From: Mycobacterium sp. ACS4331
Lineage (GTDB): Bacteria; Actinomycetota; Actinomycetes; Mycobacteriales; Mycobacteriaceae
Assembly (NCBI RefSeq): GCF_001667265.1
Contig: NZ_LZHW01000009.1
Location: forward strand, 93,976-157,975
Direction of reading: 5' to 3'
Length of the DNA: 64,000 nucleotides
Shown: positions 41,363 to 51,195 of the stretch, in pieces
How the letters are laid out: each line of letters starts with the position of its first letter
Position numbering within the stretch: position 1 is the first letter of the stretch
Position numbers and translations under genes: made by a program
The notes under the pieces: generated by a model
The model's database searches: none
The model's input: the letters and a program-made list of their open reading frames with translations, nothing else
What the model was told of the DNA's origin: nothing

Positions 41363-42121
41363 ATGAGTCAATCAGAACTGGCGCAGAAGGCCGACGCGCT
41401 GCTGGCGCTGCACGTGCCGGGCAACCCGGTGGTGCTGCCCACGGTGTGGGACGCCTGGTCGGCCGCGCTCGCCGTGGACGCGGGCTTCGCGGCCCTGACC
41501 GTCGGGAGCCATCCGGTGGCCGACTCGGTGGGCAAACCCGACAACGAGGGCATGTCCTTCGATGACCTGCTGGACCGCGTTGCGCAGATCACCGGCAAAG
41601 TCGACGTGCCGATTTCGGTCGATGTCGAATCCGGCTACGGACTGCCTGGAGAGGATTTGATCGCCGGCCTTCTGCGGGTCGGCGCGGTGGGGCTCAACAT
41701 CGAGGACACCGTGCACGGCGAGGGCAAACGGCTGCGGTCCTCGAGTGAGCACGCGGGGTTGGTCGGGACGCTGCGGCAGGCCGCCGACGCGGCAGGTGTG
41801 CACGTGGTGGTCAATGCCCGCACCGATCTGTTCCTGCGTCAGGACGGTGACGAGGCTGACCGCGTCGACCGTGCCATCGCCCGCATGAAGGAGGCCGCCG
41901 AGGCCGGGGCCGACTCGCTGTACCCGGTCGGTCGGCACGATCCAGACACGCTGCGCCGCTTGACTTCCGAGCTCCCACTACCGGTCAACGCGATTGCTCT
42001 GCCGGACCAGGACGATCCCGCGTCCTTCGGCCCGCTGGGGGTCGGCCGGATCAGTTTCGGTCCGTTCCTCCAGGCCGCGCTGTCCGCGCGGACGAAGGAG
42101 ATCCTGTCCCGCTGGGGCTGA
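41363..42121 (+). CDS. isocitrate lyase/PEP mutase superfamily enzyme
   Basis: 252 aa from ATG 41363 (GAAGGAG upstream; a GTG one codon earlier is also possible). A TIM barrel of the PEP mutase/ICL superfamily: LTVGSHPVADSVGKPDNEG, the Mg-binding strand ISVDVESGYG and the NIEDT motif. The KKCGH lyase motif of isocitrate and methylisocitrate lyases is absent, so C-C lyase of the ICL type is unlikely. Possible activities are oxaloacetate decarboxylase or phosphonopyruvate-type hydrolysis. It diverges from the sdh1 operon. The 3' end overlaps the tail of the convergent hsp20 frame by 71 bp. Confidence 0.85.
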   Translation: MSQSELAQKADALLALHVPGNPVVLPTVWDAWSAALAVDAGFAALTVGSHPVADSVGKPDNEGMSFDDLLDRVAQITGKVDVPISVDVESGYGLPGEDLIAGLLRVGAVGLNIEDTVHGEGKRLRSSSEHAGLVGTLRQAADAAGVHVVVNARTDLFLRQDGDEADRVDRAIARMKEAAEAGADSLYPVGRHDPDTLRRLTSELPLPVNAIALPDQDDPASFGPLGVGRISFGPFLQAALSARTKEILSRWG

Positions 42122-42656
42122 GGCTGAAACGCCGAGACTGCGGTGAGCGCGAACTCCCGTCTGGGATCGCGCCCACCGCAGTCTTGGTCGGAGGTTGCTT
42201 TGATTCGATCGAAATGCGCTGAGCGCCGGGGATTTCCGGCTTCCTGTGCGCACCCGCCACCCGTACGGTGAGCACCCCGGCCTCGTATGAGGCGGTGACC
42301 GCGTCACCCGTGACGTGCTCGGGCAGCGCGAAGGCGCGACGGAACGAGCCGTACCGAACCTCGCGCAGTGTTCGGCCGTCCTTCTCCTCGGCGAACTCGT
42401 CGCGCCGCTCCCCGTGGATCACCAGGTGGCCGTTCTCGACATCGACGTTGACGTCCTTGGCGACGTCGACGCCGGGCAGTTCCAGGCGGACGACGGCGTC
42501 GTCGCCGTCCTTGATGACCTCGGCGGCCGGATTGAAGGCGGCCTGTTCGAGGTTCAACGGCTTGATCCAGTCGGCGAAGGCCGCCGGGCCGAAGAGATCG
42601 TGGGCCCAGCGATCGGCGGGCCACGACGGACGCGCCCACAGTGCCACGTTGCTCAT
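42051..42656 (-). CDS. hsp20: small heat-shock protein Hsp20 (Acr2-like) with C-terminal extension
   Basis: 201 aa, ATG with AGGAGTGGAAC upstream. The alpha-crystallin domain spans about residues 45-138 (VRLELPGVDVAKDVNVDVENGHLVIHGER ... AGVLTVRVA, read in parts), followed by the C-terminal anchor RISIES. Rv0251c (Acr2) ends at this point (159 aa), whereas this frame continues about 50 residues of Ser/Pro/Arg-rich sequence through a terminator-like hairpin and into the antisense of the PEP-mutase gene. The extension may reflect a lost stop. It is an ATP-independent chaperone of the heat and oxidative stress response. A HspR-like inverted repeat lies 56-76 bp upstream. Confidence 0.85.
   Translation of the reverse strand: MSNVALWARPSWPADRWAHDLFGPAAFADWIKPLNLEQAAFNPAAEVIKDGDDAVVRLELPGVDVAKDVNVDVENGHLVIHGERRDEFAEEKDGRTLREVRYGSFRRAFALPEHVTGDAVTASYEAGVLTVRVAGAHRKPEIPGAQRISIESKQPPTKTAVGAIPDGSSRSPQSRRFSLSPSGTGSPSSARTARPGGTDRN
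42135..42184. terminator. bidirectional hairpin between the PEP-mutase gene and hsp20
   Basis: 18-bp arms, AGACTGCGGTGAGCGCGA (42135-42152) and its near-complement (42167-42184), with one mismatch and a 14-base loop. It starts 14 bp after the PEP-mutase stop. The hsp20 reading frame runs through the whole hairpin, which is unusual and suggests that the hsp20 stop once lay before it. Confidence 0.7.
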
Positions 42657-42711
42657 GTTCCACTCCTGTCCTAGGCCGACGCCCCTCGCCAGCCTGCTTC
42701 ATCACTACAAA

Positions 42712-42732
42712 CTTGAGTCGACCACGCTAAAG
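42712..42732. promoter_or_regulatory. HspR-type inverted repeat (HAIR-like) upstream of hsp20
   Basis: CTTGAGT-N7-GCTAAAG. The HspR consensus is CTTGAGT-N7-ACTCAAG; the left arm is exact, the right arm matches at 5 of 7 positions and the spacer is exactly 7. It is 56 bp before the hsp20 ATG. The M. tuberculosis acr2 gene belongs to the HspR regulon. Confidence 0.6.
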
Positions 42733-42859
42733 TTCCAACCTGGTGTTCGCCCTCGGCGAACCGGCCTCACAGCGCGGTATCGGGTGTGTGAGCACGATGT
42801 GATGATCGGTTCACACCGAGACGACATCGCGGCAATAACGGCTGCTTAGCGTCTGGGGA

Positions 42860-45394
42860 ATGCAGTCACACACGTGCGTCGTGGTGGGCCACGGGATGGT
42901 CGCGCACCGCTTCGTCGAGGCGTTGCGCGCCCGGGACACCGACGGCGACTGGTACATCACCGTTCTGGGTGAGGAGCCCGACCCCGCCTACGACAGGGTC
43001 GGGCTGACCTCCTACACCGAGCACTGGGACCGCACGCGGTTGGCGCTGAGCGGCAACACCTACGCCGATGACCCACGTGTGCGCCTCGAACTCGGTGCCC
43101 GCGTCACGGAGTTGGACCGCCATCGGCAGGTCGTGACCACCGATGCGGGTGAACAGTTCGGCTACGACGTGCTGGTCCTCGCGACGGGTTCCTACGCCTT
43201 CATCCCACCGGTGCCGGGGCATGACCTGCCCGGCTGCCATGTGTACCGGACCCTCGACGACCTCGACGCGATCCGCCATGCGGCGCAGGCCGCGACGACG
43301 TCCGGACACACTGAGCGCGCGGTGGTGATCGGCGGCGGACTGCTCGGCCTCGAGGCCGCGAACGCGTTGAAGGGGTTCGGCCTGCACGCCCACATCGTGG
43401 AGATGGCGCCACGGCTGATGGCCCAGCAGCTCGATGAGGCGGGTGGCGCGCTGCTGGGCACCATGATCTCGGCGCTGGGCATCGACGTGCACCTCGCGGT
43501 CGGCACGCAGTCCATCGCGGAGACCGGCCACGGCAGCCTGGCCGTCACCCTGTCGGACGGCGCCACCATCGACGCCGGCGTCGTGGTCTTCGCGGCCGGA
43601 GTGCGTCCCCGCGACGAGCTCGCCCGGTTCGCCGGGCTTGAGATCGCCGAACGCGGTGGCGTGCTCACCGATCTGTCCTGTGCCACCAAGGACCCGCACA
43701 TCTACGCGATCGGTGAGGTCGCCGCGATCGAGGGTCGCTGTTACGGGCTCGTGGCACCCGGATACACGACGGCCGAAGTGGTCGCAGACCGTCTGGTGGG
43801 CGGCGGTGCGGAGTTCCCCGGCGCTGACATGTCCACCAAACTCAAGCTGCTCGGTGTCGACGTCGCCAGCTTCGGTGACGCCATGGGCGTCACACCCGAC
43901 TGCCTCGAGGTGGTCGTCAACGACCCGGTCAATCAGACCTATGCCAAGCTCGTCCTCTCCGATGACGCCAAGACGCTGCTCGGCGGTGTGCTCGTGGGGG
44001 ATGCGTCGTCCTACGGTGTGCTGCGGCCCATGGTCGGCGGGCAGCTTCCCGGCGACCCGCTCGCACTGATCACGCCGGCCGACACCCGTTCGGGCGCGGC
44101 CGCTCTCGGCGTCGGCGCGCTGCCCGACGACGCCCAGATCTGCTCGTGCAACAACGTCACCAAGGGCCAGCTCAAGGACGCCATCTGCGGCGGATGCGCC
44201 GACGTCGGAGGGCTCAAGTCGTGCACCACCGCCGGCACGTCGTGCGGATCCTGCGTACCGCTTCTCAAGCAGCTTCTCGAGGCGCAGGGCGTCGAGCAGT
44301 CCAAGGCCCTGTGTGAACATTTCAGCCAGTCCCGGGCGGAACTCTTCGAGATCATCACGGCCACCGGCACGCGCACCTTCAGCGGACTGATCGCCCGGTT
44401 CGGTACGGGCGCCGGCTGTGACATCTGTAAGCCGGTGGTCGCATCCATTCTGGCGTCGACCGGTTCGGAGCACATCCTCGACGGCGAGCAGGCCTCGCTG
44501 CAGGACTCCAACGATCACTTTCTGGCCAACATCCAGCGCAACGGAAGCTACTCGGTGGTGCCCAGGGTGCCCGGCGGCGACATCACCGCCGATCAACTGA
44601 TCCTGATCGGCGAGGTGGCCAAGGAGTTCGGGCTCTACACGAAGATCACCGGCGGGCAGCGCATCGACCTGTTCGGCGCCCGTGTCGAACAACTGCCACT
44701 GATCTGGAAGCGCCTGATCGACGGCGGAATGGAGTCCGGGCACGCCTACGGCAAGGCGCTGCGCACGGTCAAAAGCTGTGTGGGCAGTGACTGGTGCCGT
44801 TACGGGCAGCAGGATTCGGTCCAGTTGGCCATCGACTTGGAGCTGCGTTACCGCGGGCTGCGGGCACCGCACAAGATCAAGATGGGCGTGTCCGGATGCG
44901 CGCGGGAATGCGCGGAGGCCCGGGGCAAGGACGTCGGCGTGATCGCGACCGAGACGGGGTGGAACCTCTACGTCGGCGGCAACGGCGGGATGACGCCCCG
45001 CCACGCGCAGTTGTTGGCCGGGGATCTCGACACCGCGACGCTCGTGCGTTACATCGACCGGTTCCTGATGTTCTACATCCGCACCGCGGATCGCCTACAG
45101 CGCACGGCGCCGTGGGTTGAGAGCCTCGACGGCGGGATGGGTCACCTGCGTGATGTCGTGTGCCACGACTCGCTCGGCCTGGCCGAGGAGTTCGAGGCAG
45201 CCATGGCCCGCCATGTCGAGGGGTATTCGTGCGAATGGAAGGGCGTGCTCAACGATCCGGACAAGCTCTCCCAGTTCGTGTCCTTCGTCAACGCACCGGA
45301 AACCCCGGATCCCACAGTGCAGTTCACCGAACGGTCGGGCCGCATGGTGCCGATCGGTATGCCCGCCTTCACGCCTCGAAAGGATCAGCCATGA
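42860..45394 (+). CDS. nirB: NADH-dependent nitrite reductase large subunit
   Basis: 844 aa, ATG start with a poor ribosome-binding site, so possibly near-leaderless. Order of parts: FAD-binding (VVVGHGMVAHRF), NADH-binding (VVIGGGLLGLEAA), BFD-like [2Fe-2S] region (CSCNNVTKG ... CGSCVP), a second Cys pair (GAGCDICKP), then nitrite/sulfite reductase domains with siroheme-[4Fe-4S] cysteines in CVGSDWC and GVSGCARECAEARGKD. It reduces nitrite to ammonium in the cytosol for nitrogen assimilation. The stop overlaps the nirD start (ATGA). Siroheme-chelatase and NnaR-like genes follow nearby. Confidence 0.95.
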   Translation: MQSHTCVVVGHGMVAHRFVEALRARDTDGDWYITVLGEEPDPAYDRVGLTSYTEHWDRTRLALSGNTYADDPRVRLELGARVTELDRHRQVVTTDAGEQFGYDVLVLATGSYAFIPPVPGHDLPGCHVYRTLDDLDAIRHAAQAATTSGHTERAVVIGGGLLGLEAANALKGFGLHAHIVEMAPRLMAQQLDEAGGALLGTMISALGIDVHLAVGTQSIAETGHGSLAVTLSDGATIDAGVVVFAAGVRPRDELARFAGLEIAERGGVLTDLSCATKDPHIYAIGEVAAIEGRCYGLVAPGYTTAEVVADRLVGGGAEFPGADMSTKLKLLGVDVASFGDAMGVTPDCLEVVVNDPVNQTYAKLVLSDDAKTLLGGVLVGDASSYGVLRPMVGGQLPGDPLALITPADTRSGAAALGVGALPDDAQICSCNNVTKGQLKDAICGGCADVGGLKSCTTAGTSCGSCVPLLKQLLEAQGVEQSKALCEHFSQSRAELFEIITATGTRTFSGLIARFGTGAGCDICKPVVASILASTGSEHILDGEQASLQDSNDHFLANIQRNGSYSVVPRVPGGDITADQLILIGEVAKEFGLYTKITGGQRIDLFGARVEQLPLIWKRLIDGGMESGHAYGKALRTVKSCVGSDWCRYGQQDSVQLAIDLELRYRGLRAPHKIKMGVSGCARECAEARGKDVGVIATETGWNLYVGGNGGMTPRHAQLLAGDLDTATLVRYIDRFLMFYIRTADRLQRTAPWVESLDGGMGHLRDVVCHDSLGLAEEFEAAMARHVEGYSCEWKGVLNDPDKLSQFVSFVNAPETPDPTVQFTERSGRMVPIGMPAFTPRKDQP

Positions 45395-45738
45395 CGCTGT
45401 TGAACGACATCGCGGTCTGGACTGCGGCATGCCACTACGACAGCCTCCGTGCGGGCCGCGGCGTTGCGGTTCTGTTGGACGACGGATCGCAGGCCGCTCT
45501 GTTCCGGCTTCCCGACGGGAGCCTGCACGCCGTGGGCAACATCGACCCGTTCTCGGGCGCCGCGGTGCTGTCGCGGGGCATCGTCGGTGACCGGGCGGGA
45601 CGACCGACGGTGCAGTCGCCCATCAAGAAGCAGGCCTTCTCGTTGGAGGACGGGACGTGCCTGGACGATTCCTCGATCAGTGTCCCGGTCTACGCCGTCC
45701 GCACCGGCGAGAACGGGATCGTCGAAGTCGGCCGCTGA
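45391..45738 (+). CDS. nirD: nitrite reductase small subunit
   Basis: 115 aa, ATG 45391 overlapping the nirB stop by four bases. A Rieske-like fold without cluster ligands, as normal in NirD: the loop reads NIDPFSGAAVLSRG in place of the Cys-His boxes, and SPIKKQAFSLEDGTC replaces the second box. It is needed for assembly or activity of NirB. Length agrees with M. tuberculosis NirD (118 aa). Confidence 0.93.
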   Translation: MTLLNDIAVWTAACHYDSLRAGRGVAVLLDDGSQAALFRLPDGSLHAVGNIDPFSGAAVLSRGIVGDRAGRPTVQSPIKKQAFSLEDGTCLDDSSISVPVYAVRTGENGIVEVGR

Positions 45739-45793
45739 GGCCCGCGGACCGATCCTGTTGTGCTTCACTTGGTCCACGATCAAGGAGGCCAGC

Positions 45794-46114
45794 ATGAAGC
45801 GATGGACCAGAGTCGCGCTCGTCGGCATCTCTGCGGTGGCGATGGCGACGGGAATCGAAGCGCTCGGAGCAGTCGCCGCGCCCGCGACCAGTCTGGCCGA
45901 CGTGTGCGGAAGCGTCGGCGGTCGTCATGTCTCGGTGAGCGGCTGCGGCAGTGTCGCCGATGCAATCGCGCCGTGGGTTCCGCCGCCTTCGGAGTACGCG
46001 CCGCTGCCCGAAGACTATGAGTCGGCGCCACCTCCGCCGCCGCCCCCGCCTGCGCCGAACGTCTCGGTGTGCGCCAACGTGGGCAGACGCATCAGCGTGA
46101 GCGGGTGTATTTAG
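45794..46114 (+). CDS. small secreted protein with duplicated cysteine motif around a polyproline linker
   Basis: 106 aa from ATG 45794, preceded by CAAGGAGGCC at optimal spacing. A signal peptide (about residues 1-29, ending GAVAAPA) leads to two copies of one motif: VCGSVGGRHVSVSGC (Cys38-Cys51) and VCANVGRRISVSGC (Cys93-Cys105). Between them lies an acidic stretch and a run of Pro (79-86). The cysteine pairs probably form disulfide loops outside the cell. I do not recognise the family. It lies 55 bp after nirD in the same direction but need not be functionally linked to nitrite reduction. Confidence 0.78.
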   Translation: MKRWTRVALVGISAVAMATGIEALGAVAAPATSLADVCGSVGGRHVSVSGCGSVADAIAPWVPPPSEYAPLPEDYESAPPPPPPPPAPNVSVCANVGRRISVSGCI

Positions 46115-46176
46115 TCGGGTCGTCCCGGGGCATCCGCCGGGAGCGCGGCTGAGCACCCAGGCGACCCCAGGCGACC

Positions 46177-46869
46177 TCAGGCGCTCATCAGCGACGGCGC
46201 CGCAGCCCGGCGGAAGCGTGACGCGATCAGTCGCACAGTCCCGGGGTGCAGGCCCAATGGTTCGGTGACGACGTCGGCGCCCGATGCGCGTAGGCGATCC
46301 TGAAACAGCCCGTCCGCCAACAGATACGACACCACCACCACGCGCCGGGCTCCGTGGTTGCGCAATCGTGCCACGGCCTCGGCGACTCGGGGTTCGCCGG
46401 TCGCGGCATAGGCCAGTTCCACGCGGCTTCCCAATGCGGCAGACAGCAGCGTCGCGGTGACGCGCAGGTCCCGCTGGGCGTTGAGATCCGACGTGCCCGC
46501 GGCGCAGAGGATCACCGAATCGTCCGGCTGCCAACCCGATTCGATGAGGCGCTCGGTCACGACCCGCACCATCTGCGGGCACGGGCCCAACGCCGGCGTG
46601 ACCGTCACGTCGGGGTGGCCGCTGGCCTCGACGTGCTCGGGAATGTCGTTGCGGACGTGGTGGCCGCTGGAGAGGAAGGCCGGCACCAGCACCGCGGGCC
46701 GCCCGTCCAGCGAGGCCAGCACCTCAGCGGGCGTGGGGCCCAGCACGTCGACGAAACCCACCCGCACCGGCCGGCGCAGGGTCGCGCTGACCCGGTCCGC
46801 CAGATGCCCGATCATCTCCACGCCATCGGGTTTGCGTGTCCCGTGCGCGACCAGCACCAGATCCCTCAT
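46177..46869 (-). CDS. sirohydrochlorin chelatase, CbiX/SirB-like (Rv0259c)
   Basis: 230 aa from ATG 46869, overlapping the NnaR stop (ATGA). Two CbiX-type halves: LVLVAHGTRKPDG at the N-terminus carries the metal-binding His, and SSGHHVRNDIP provides further histidines, followed by the second repeat GAARRVVVVSYLLADG. CbiX/SirB enzymes insert Co or Fe into sirohydrochlorin. Next to nirBD, insertion of iron to make the siroheme of NirB is the likely job. It is co-transcribed with the HemD-like regulator upstream. Confidence 0.87.
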   Translation of the reverse strand: MRDLVLVAHGTRKPDGVEMIGHLADRVSATLRRPVRVGFVDVLGPTPAEVLASLDGRPAVLVPAFLSSGHHVRNDIPEHVEASGHPDVTVTPALGPCPQMVRVVTERLIESGWQPDDSVILCAAGTSDLNAQRDLRVTATLLSAALGSRVELAYAATGEPRVAEAVARLRNHGARRVVVVSYLLADGLFQDRLRASGADVVTEPLGLHPGTVRLIASRFRRAAAPSLMSA

Positions 46870-48014
46870 GCCGCACCAGCCGGATGTTCGTCGACGGCCA
46901 GCCGATAGCCCCGTTTGACCACGGTCGCCACGATGCTCTTGTCGCCCAGTGCTGTTCGCAGTCTCAGCACCGCGGTCTCGACCGCGTGGGTGTCGGTGCC
47001 GGCGCCCGGCAGCACGGCGAGCAGATCGCGACGCGACACCACGGTTCCGGGACGGTGTGCGAGTGCGCGCATGGTGGCCATCGCCGCGGGGGAGAGGGAC
47101 TTCACCGAACCGTCGACCACGACGCACGTTCCGCGGATCTCCACGTGGTGACCCGCGGCCAGCACCGTGCGGGAGCGCAGCAACGGAAGCTCATCGGTGA
47201 TGTGACGGGCCAACGCACCCAACCGCATCCGCTCAGGCGACGACGTCGGCACCCCGAGGCGCACCAGTGGGCGGGCCGTCACCGGTCCGACGCACATGGC
47301 GTGCACGGGTCCGCGCAGCGCGGTCAGCACTTCGGCCTCGACCCCGAGGTCGGCGGCCCGCAGCAGCGTCGCCGCAACGGCGGGCGCCGAGGTGAAGCTG
47401 ACGGCGTCGTACTGTTGGTCGGCGATCCCGTACACGAGCGAATCGAAGGCGCCTCCGCGTGGCGCCGGCCGCCACCGGTAGACGCGGATCGGCACGACGT
47501 CAGCGCCCGCGGCCCGCAGTTCATCGAGGAACTCGGGGAAGGGGTCCCACTCGTCGGTTGCACCGTGCAGCTGCACCGCGATGCGCTGGCCGGTGATGCC
47601 GGCTTCCCGCAGGTACTGCAGCACCTCCCGCGACGACTCCGACTCCGGGGACCACTCCTCGGGCAGGTCAGCGGCCCGCAATGCACCCGTGGCCTTAGGC
47701 CCTCGCGACACGACGCGGGCCCGGCCCAGCGCCGCGGTGAGTTCGGCGGCCAAACCCCAGCCGTCGGCGGCAGCCATCCAGCCGCGAAACCCGATCCCGG
47801 TGGTGGCGACCACGATGTCGGGCGGTGTCGTGATCAGGGCTTCGGTGTTGCGGTGCAGTTCGTCGTCGTCCGGCAGCGGGACCATCTCGATGGCGGCCGC
47901 GGCGCAGACCGTTGCGCCGCGGCGGCGCAGCAGCGTGCAGAGCTCCTCGGAGCGTCGTGCGGCGGTCACCGCCACGCGGTATCCGGTCAGCGGTGCCCAG
48001 TCGTTCTCGGGCAT
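46866..48014 (-). CDS. nnaR: HemD-like / OmpR-type winged-helix regulator NnaR (Rv0260c)
   Basis: 382 aa from ATG 48014, the length of Rv0260c (381 aa); a longer frame to 48158 is not supported. Residues about 10-255 resemble uroporphyrinogen-III synthase (GYRVAVTAARRSEELCTLL, VATTGIGFRGW). The last 100 residues form an OmpR/PhoB-type winged helix (ALAHRPGTVVSRRDLLAVLPG, DTHAVETAVLRLRTAL). NnaR proteins of Streptomyces and M. smegmatis regulate nitrate/nitrite assimilation with GlnR. The HemD-like half may sense a tetrapyrrole instead of making one. The translationally coupled chelatase supports control of siroheme and nitrite reductase together. Confidence 0.85.
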   Translation of the reverse strand: MPENDWAPLTGYRVAVTAARRSEELCTLLRRRGATVCAAAAIEMVPLPDDDELHRNTEALITTPPDIVVATTGIGFRGWMAAADGWGLAAELTAALGRARVVSRGPKATGALRAADLPEEWSPESESSREVLQYLREAGITGQRIAVQLHGATDEWDPFPEFLDELRAAGADVVPIRVYRWRPAPRGGAFDSLVYGIADQQYDAVSFTSAPAVAATLLRAADLGVEAEVLTALRGPVHAMCVGPVTARPLVRLGVPTSSPERMRLGALARHITDELPLLRSRTVLAAGHHVEIRGTCVVVDGSVKSLSPAAMATMRALAHRPGTVVSRRDLLAVLPGAGTDTHAVETAVLRLRTALGDKSIVATVVKRGYRLAVDEHPAGAA

Positions 48015-48190
48015 GGCTCCTGTGTAGAGAGACGATGTTTCGCACGCGTTACTCAACGATTGCGGCGATGTCTCACCCCGGCCGCGTGTGGTCATGCACT
48101 TCACGCTAGGAACGGTTTGTTGCACCAATACGCCTGGCCGTGACTCCGCGGTGAACATGCGCTCACCCCAGCTGAATGCGGAGTGTGAGG

Positions 48191-48973
48191 TCAGCCGACG
48201 CGGGTGGCGTGGACGACCGTGAACGGCAGGTGCACCAGGCCATCATCGATCAACGGCAGGATCACTGCCATCCGCTCGGCCATCTTCTCCATCTCCGCAC
48301 TGCGTTCGGTGGGTGTGTCCCCGGGCGGCGGCCCCGGCGGGGCGGTGAAGCCGGCGGTGTTGCCCAGGTAGGTGGTGGGTCCGAGGAAGTCCACCTGCCA
48401 TCCGTTGCGGGTGAGGACGTCGCGCAGCGTGGCGTCGGGCACCCCGTGCATGGGCGTGATCACGCCGTTGACGCCTGCATCGGCGAAGCAGTAGATGAAC
48501 CAGCGGGCCCCGGGCCTGGTGGCGCGGTGCAACCCTGCGGCGTAGGCGTGCCGTCCCTCGTCGTCGAGGCAGTGCATCAGCGCGCTGTCGATCACGGTGT
48601 CGAACCGGTTGTCGTATCCCGTCAACGCGGTGGCGTCGGCGACTCCGAAGGTGATGACGGCGCCGACGTCGGCGGCGCGCTGGCGGGCCTGCTCGATCGC
48701 GGCCTCCGACCCGTCGAGGGCCGTGACCGGATGACCGCGAGAGGCGAGATAGATGGCGTTGTCGCCGAGGCCGCAGCCGATGTCGAGGACCTCGCCGTTG
48801 ATCGCGCCGAGGGCCTCGAGTTCTCGCAGCCGCGGCTGGGCCTGTCCGATGTCCCAGGGGATACCGTTGGGTGGTGGGCCGCCTTCGACGATCGGCTCGC
48901 CGCGATAGAGGTGGTCGAAGGATTCAAGTGTGGGGCGGAATTCATCCGGAGACTGCTCCGTCACCCCATCCAA
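48191..48973 (-). CDS. class I SAM-dependent methyltransferase
   Basis: 260 aa, ATG 48973 (a GTG three codons in has a slightly better purine stretch). A Rossmann-like methyltransferase with motif I EVLDIGCGLGDNAIYLASRG and post-I TALDGSEAAIEQA, followed by DTVIDSALMHCLDD (motif II region). This layout occurs in thiopurine/tellurite-type and uncharacterised small-molecule methyltransferases. The start is 13 bp after the aac(2') stop, so the two may be co-transcribed, but I cannot name a substrate. Confidence 0.85.
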   Translation of the reverse strand: MDGVTEQSPDEFRPTLESFDHLYRGEPIVEGGPPPNGIPWDIGQAQPRLRELEALGAINGEVLDIGCGLGDNAIYLASRGHPVTALDGSEAAIEQARQRAADVGAVITFGVADATALTGYDNRFDTVIDSALMHCLDDEGRHAYAAGLHRATRPGARWFIYCFADAGVNGVITPMHGVPDATLRDVLTRNGWQVDFLGPTTYLGNTAGFTAPPGPPPGDTPTERSAEMEKMAERMAVILPLIDDGLVHLPFTVVHATRVG

Positions 48974-48986
48974 AGTACGCCCGAAT

Positions 48987-50434
<1,448 letters not shown>

Positions 50435-50445
50435 GACGGTTCCCT

Positions 50446-51105
50446 TCACGCGGCCCTGAACTGCACCCACATGCCCGGCGTCAGCAACGCCGGATTCTCG
50501 CGGTCGATGTCCCACAGCACGGCGTCGGTGTGGCCGATCAGCTGCCATCCGCCGGGGGACTCCCGGGGGTAGACGCCGCTGAACTCGCCGGCGAGGCCGA
50601 TCGCTCCAGCGGGCACCCTGGTCCGGGGCTCGCTTCGGCGTGGGACGTGCAGTCTGGGGTCGCCGCCGACGAGATAGGCGAACCCGGGGGCGAAGCCGCC
50701 GAACCCGACGCGCCACAACGTGCCGGTGTGCGCGGCGATCACCCCGACGGGGTCCAACCCGGTGAGCCGGCCCACCTCGACGAGGTCTTCACCGTCGTAG
50801 ACGACGTCGATCACCACGTCGGGCTGGCCATCGGCAGGGGCGTCCGCGACCGGCTCGGTGAGGGGGAGTTTGGCCAGTCGCTGCCGGGTCGGAGCCTGGT
50901 AGCGCGGACCGTCGAGTTTGACCAGCACGGTTCGTGCGGCCGGGACGATGTCGAGGACTCCCGGCAGTTCCGCGCGCCGCAACGTGGCCGTCCAGGCCAG
51001 CACCTCGGCCGCGTCCTCGCATTCAAGAAGCAGGGCGCAGTCGCCGTAGTCACGCACCACGCGTTGCGTCCTGCCTGAGGTTTTCAAGTCCACCGTGACG
51101 CTCAT
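50446..51105 (-). CDS. pxpB: 5-oxoprolinase subunit B (KipI/PxpB)
   Basis: 219 aa, ATG start. The AHS1 domain is shown by [29 protein letters not shown] and the catalytic-face motif [24 protein letters not shown] (in parts), with [15 protein letters not shown] following. It carries the ATP-dependent step of 5-oxoproline cleavage together with PxpC. Corresponds to Rv0264c. In Bacillus the KipI homologue also inhibits a sporulation kinase, which is not relevant here. Confidence 0.9.
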   Translation of the reverse strand: MSVTVDLKTSGRTQRVVRDYGDCALLLECEDAAEVLAWTATLRRAELPGVLDIVPAARTVLVKLDGPRYQAPTRQRLAKLPLTEPVADAPADGQPDVVIDVVYDGEDLVEVGRLTGLDPVGVIAAHTGTLWRVGFGGFAPGFAYLVGGDPRLHVPRRSEPRTRVPAGAIGLAGEFSGVYPRESPGGWQLIGHTDAVLWDIDRENPALLTPGMWVQFRAA

Positions 51106-51195
51106 GACCTGACGTTACCGCTGAGTAGCTTAGGAAGCTCGTGGCTTTAAAGGGTCGCCAGAGGGGCCTTATCAACATTTCAGAGATCGCGCTTT

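Noticed and set aside
41363..42121. Isocitrate or methylisocitrate lyase
   Set aside because: The KKCGH motif of those lyases is missing and the protein is only 252 aa.
42866..45004. 712-aa open frame antisense to nirB
   Set aside because: Shadow of high-GC codon bias; no family motifs, while the sense strand has all NirB motifs.
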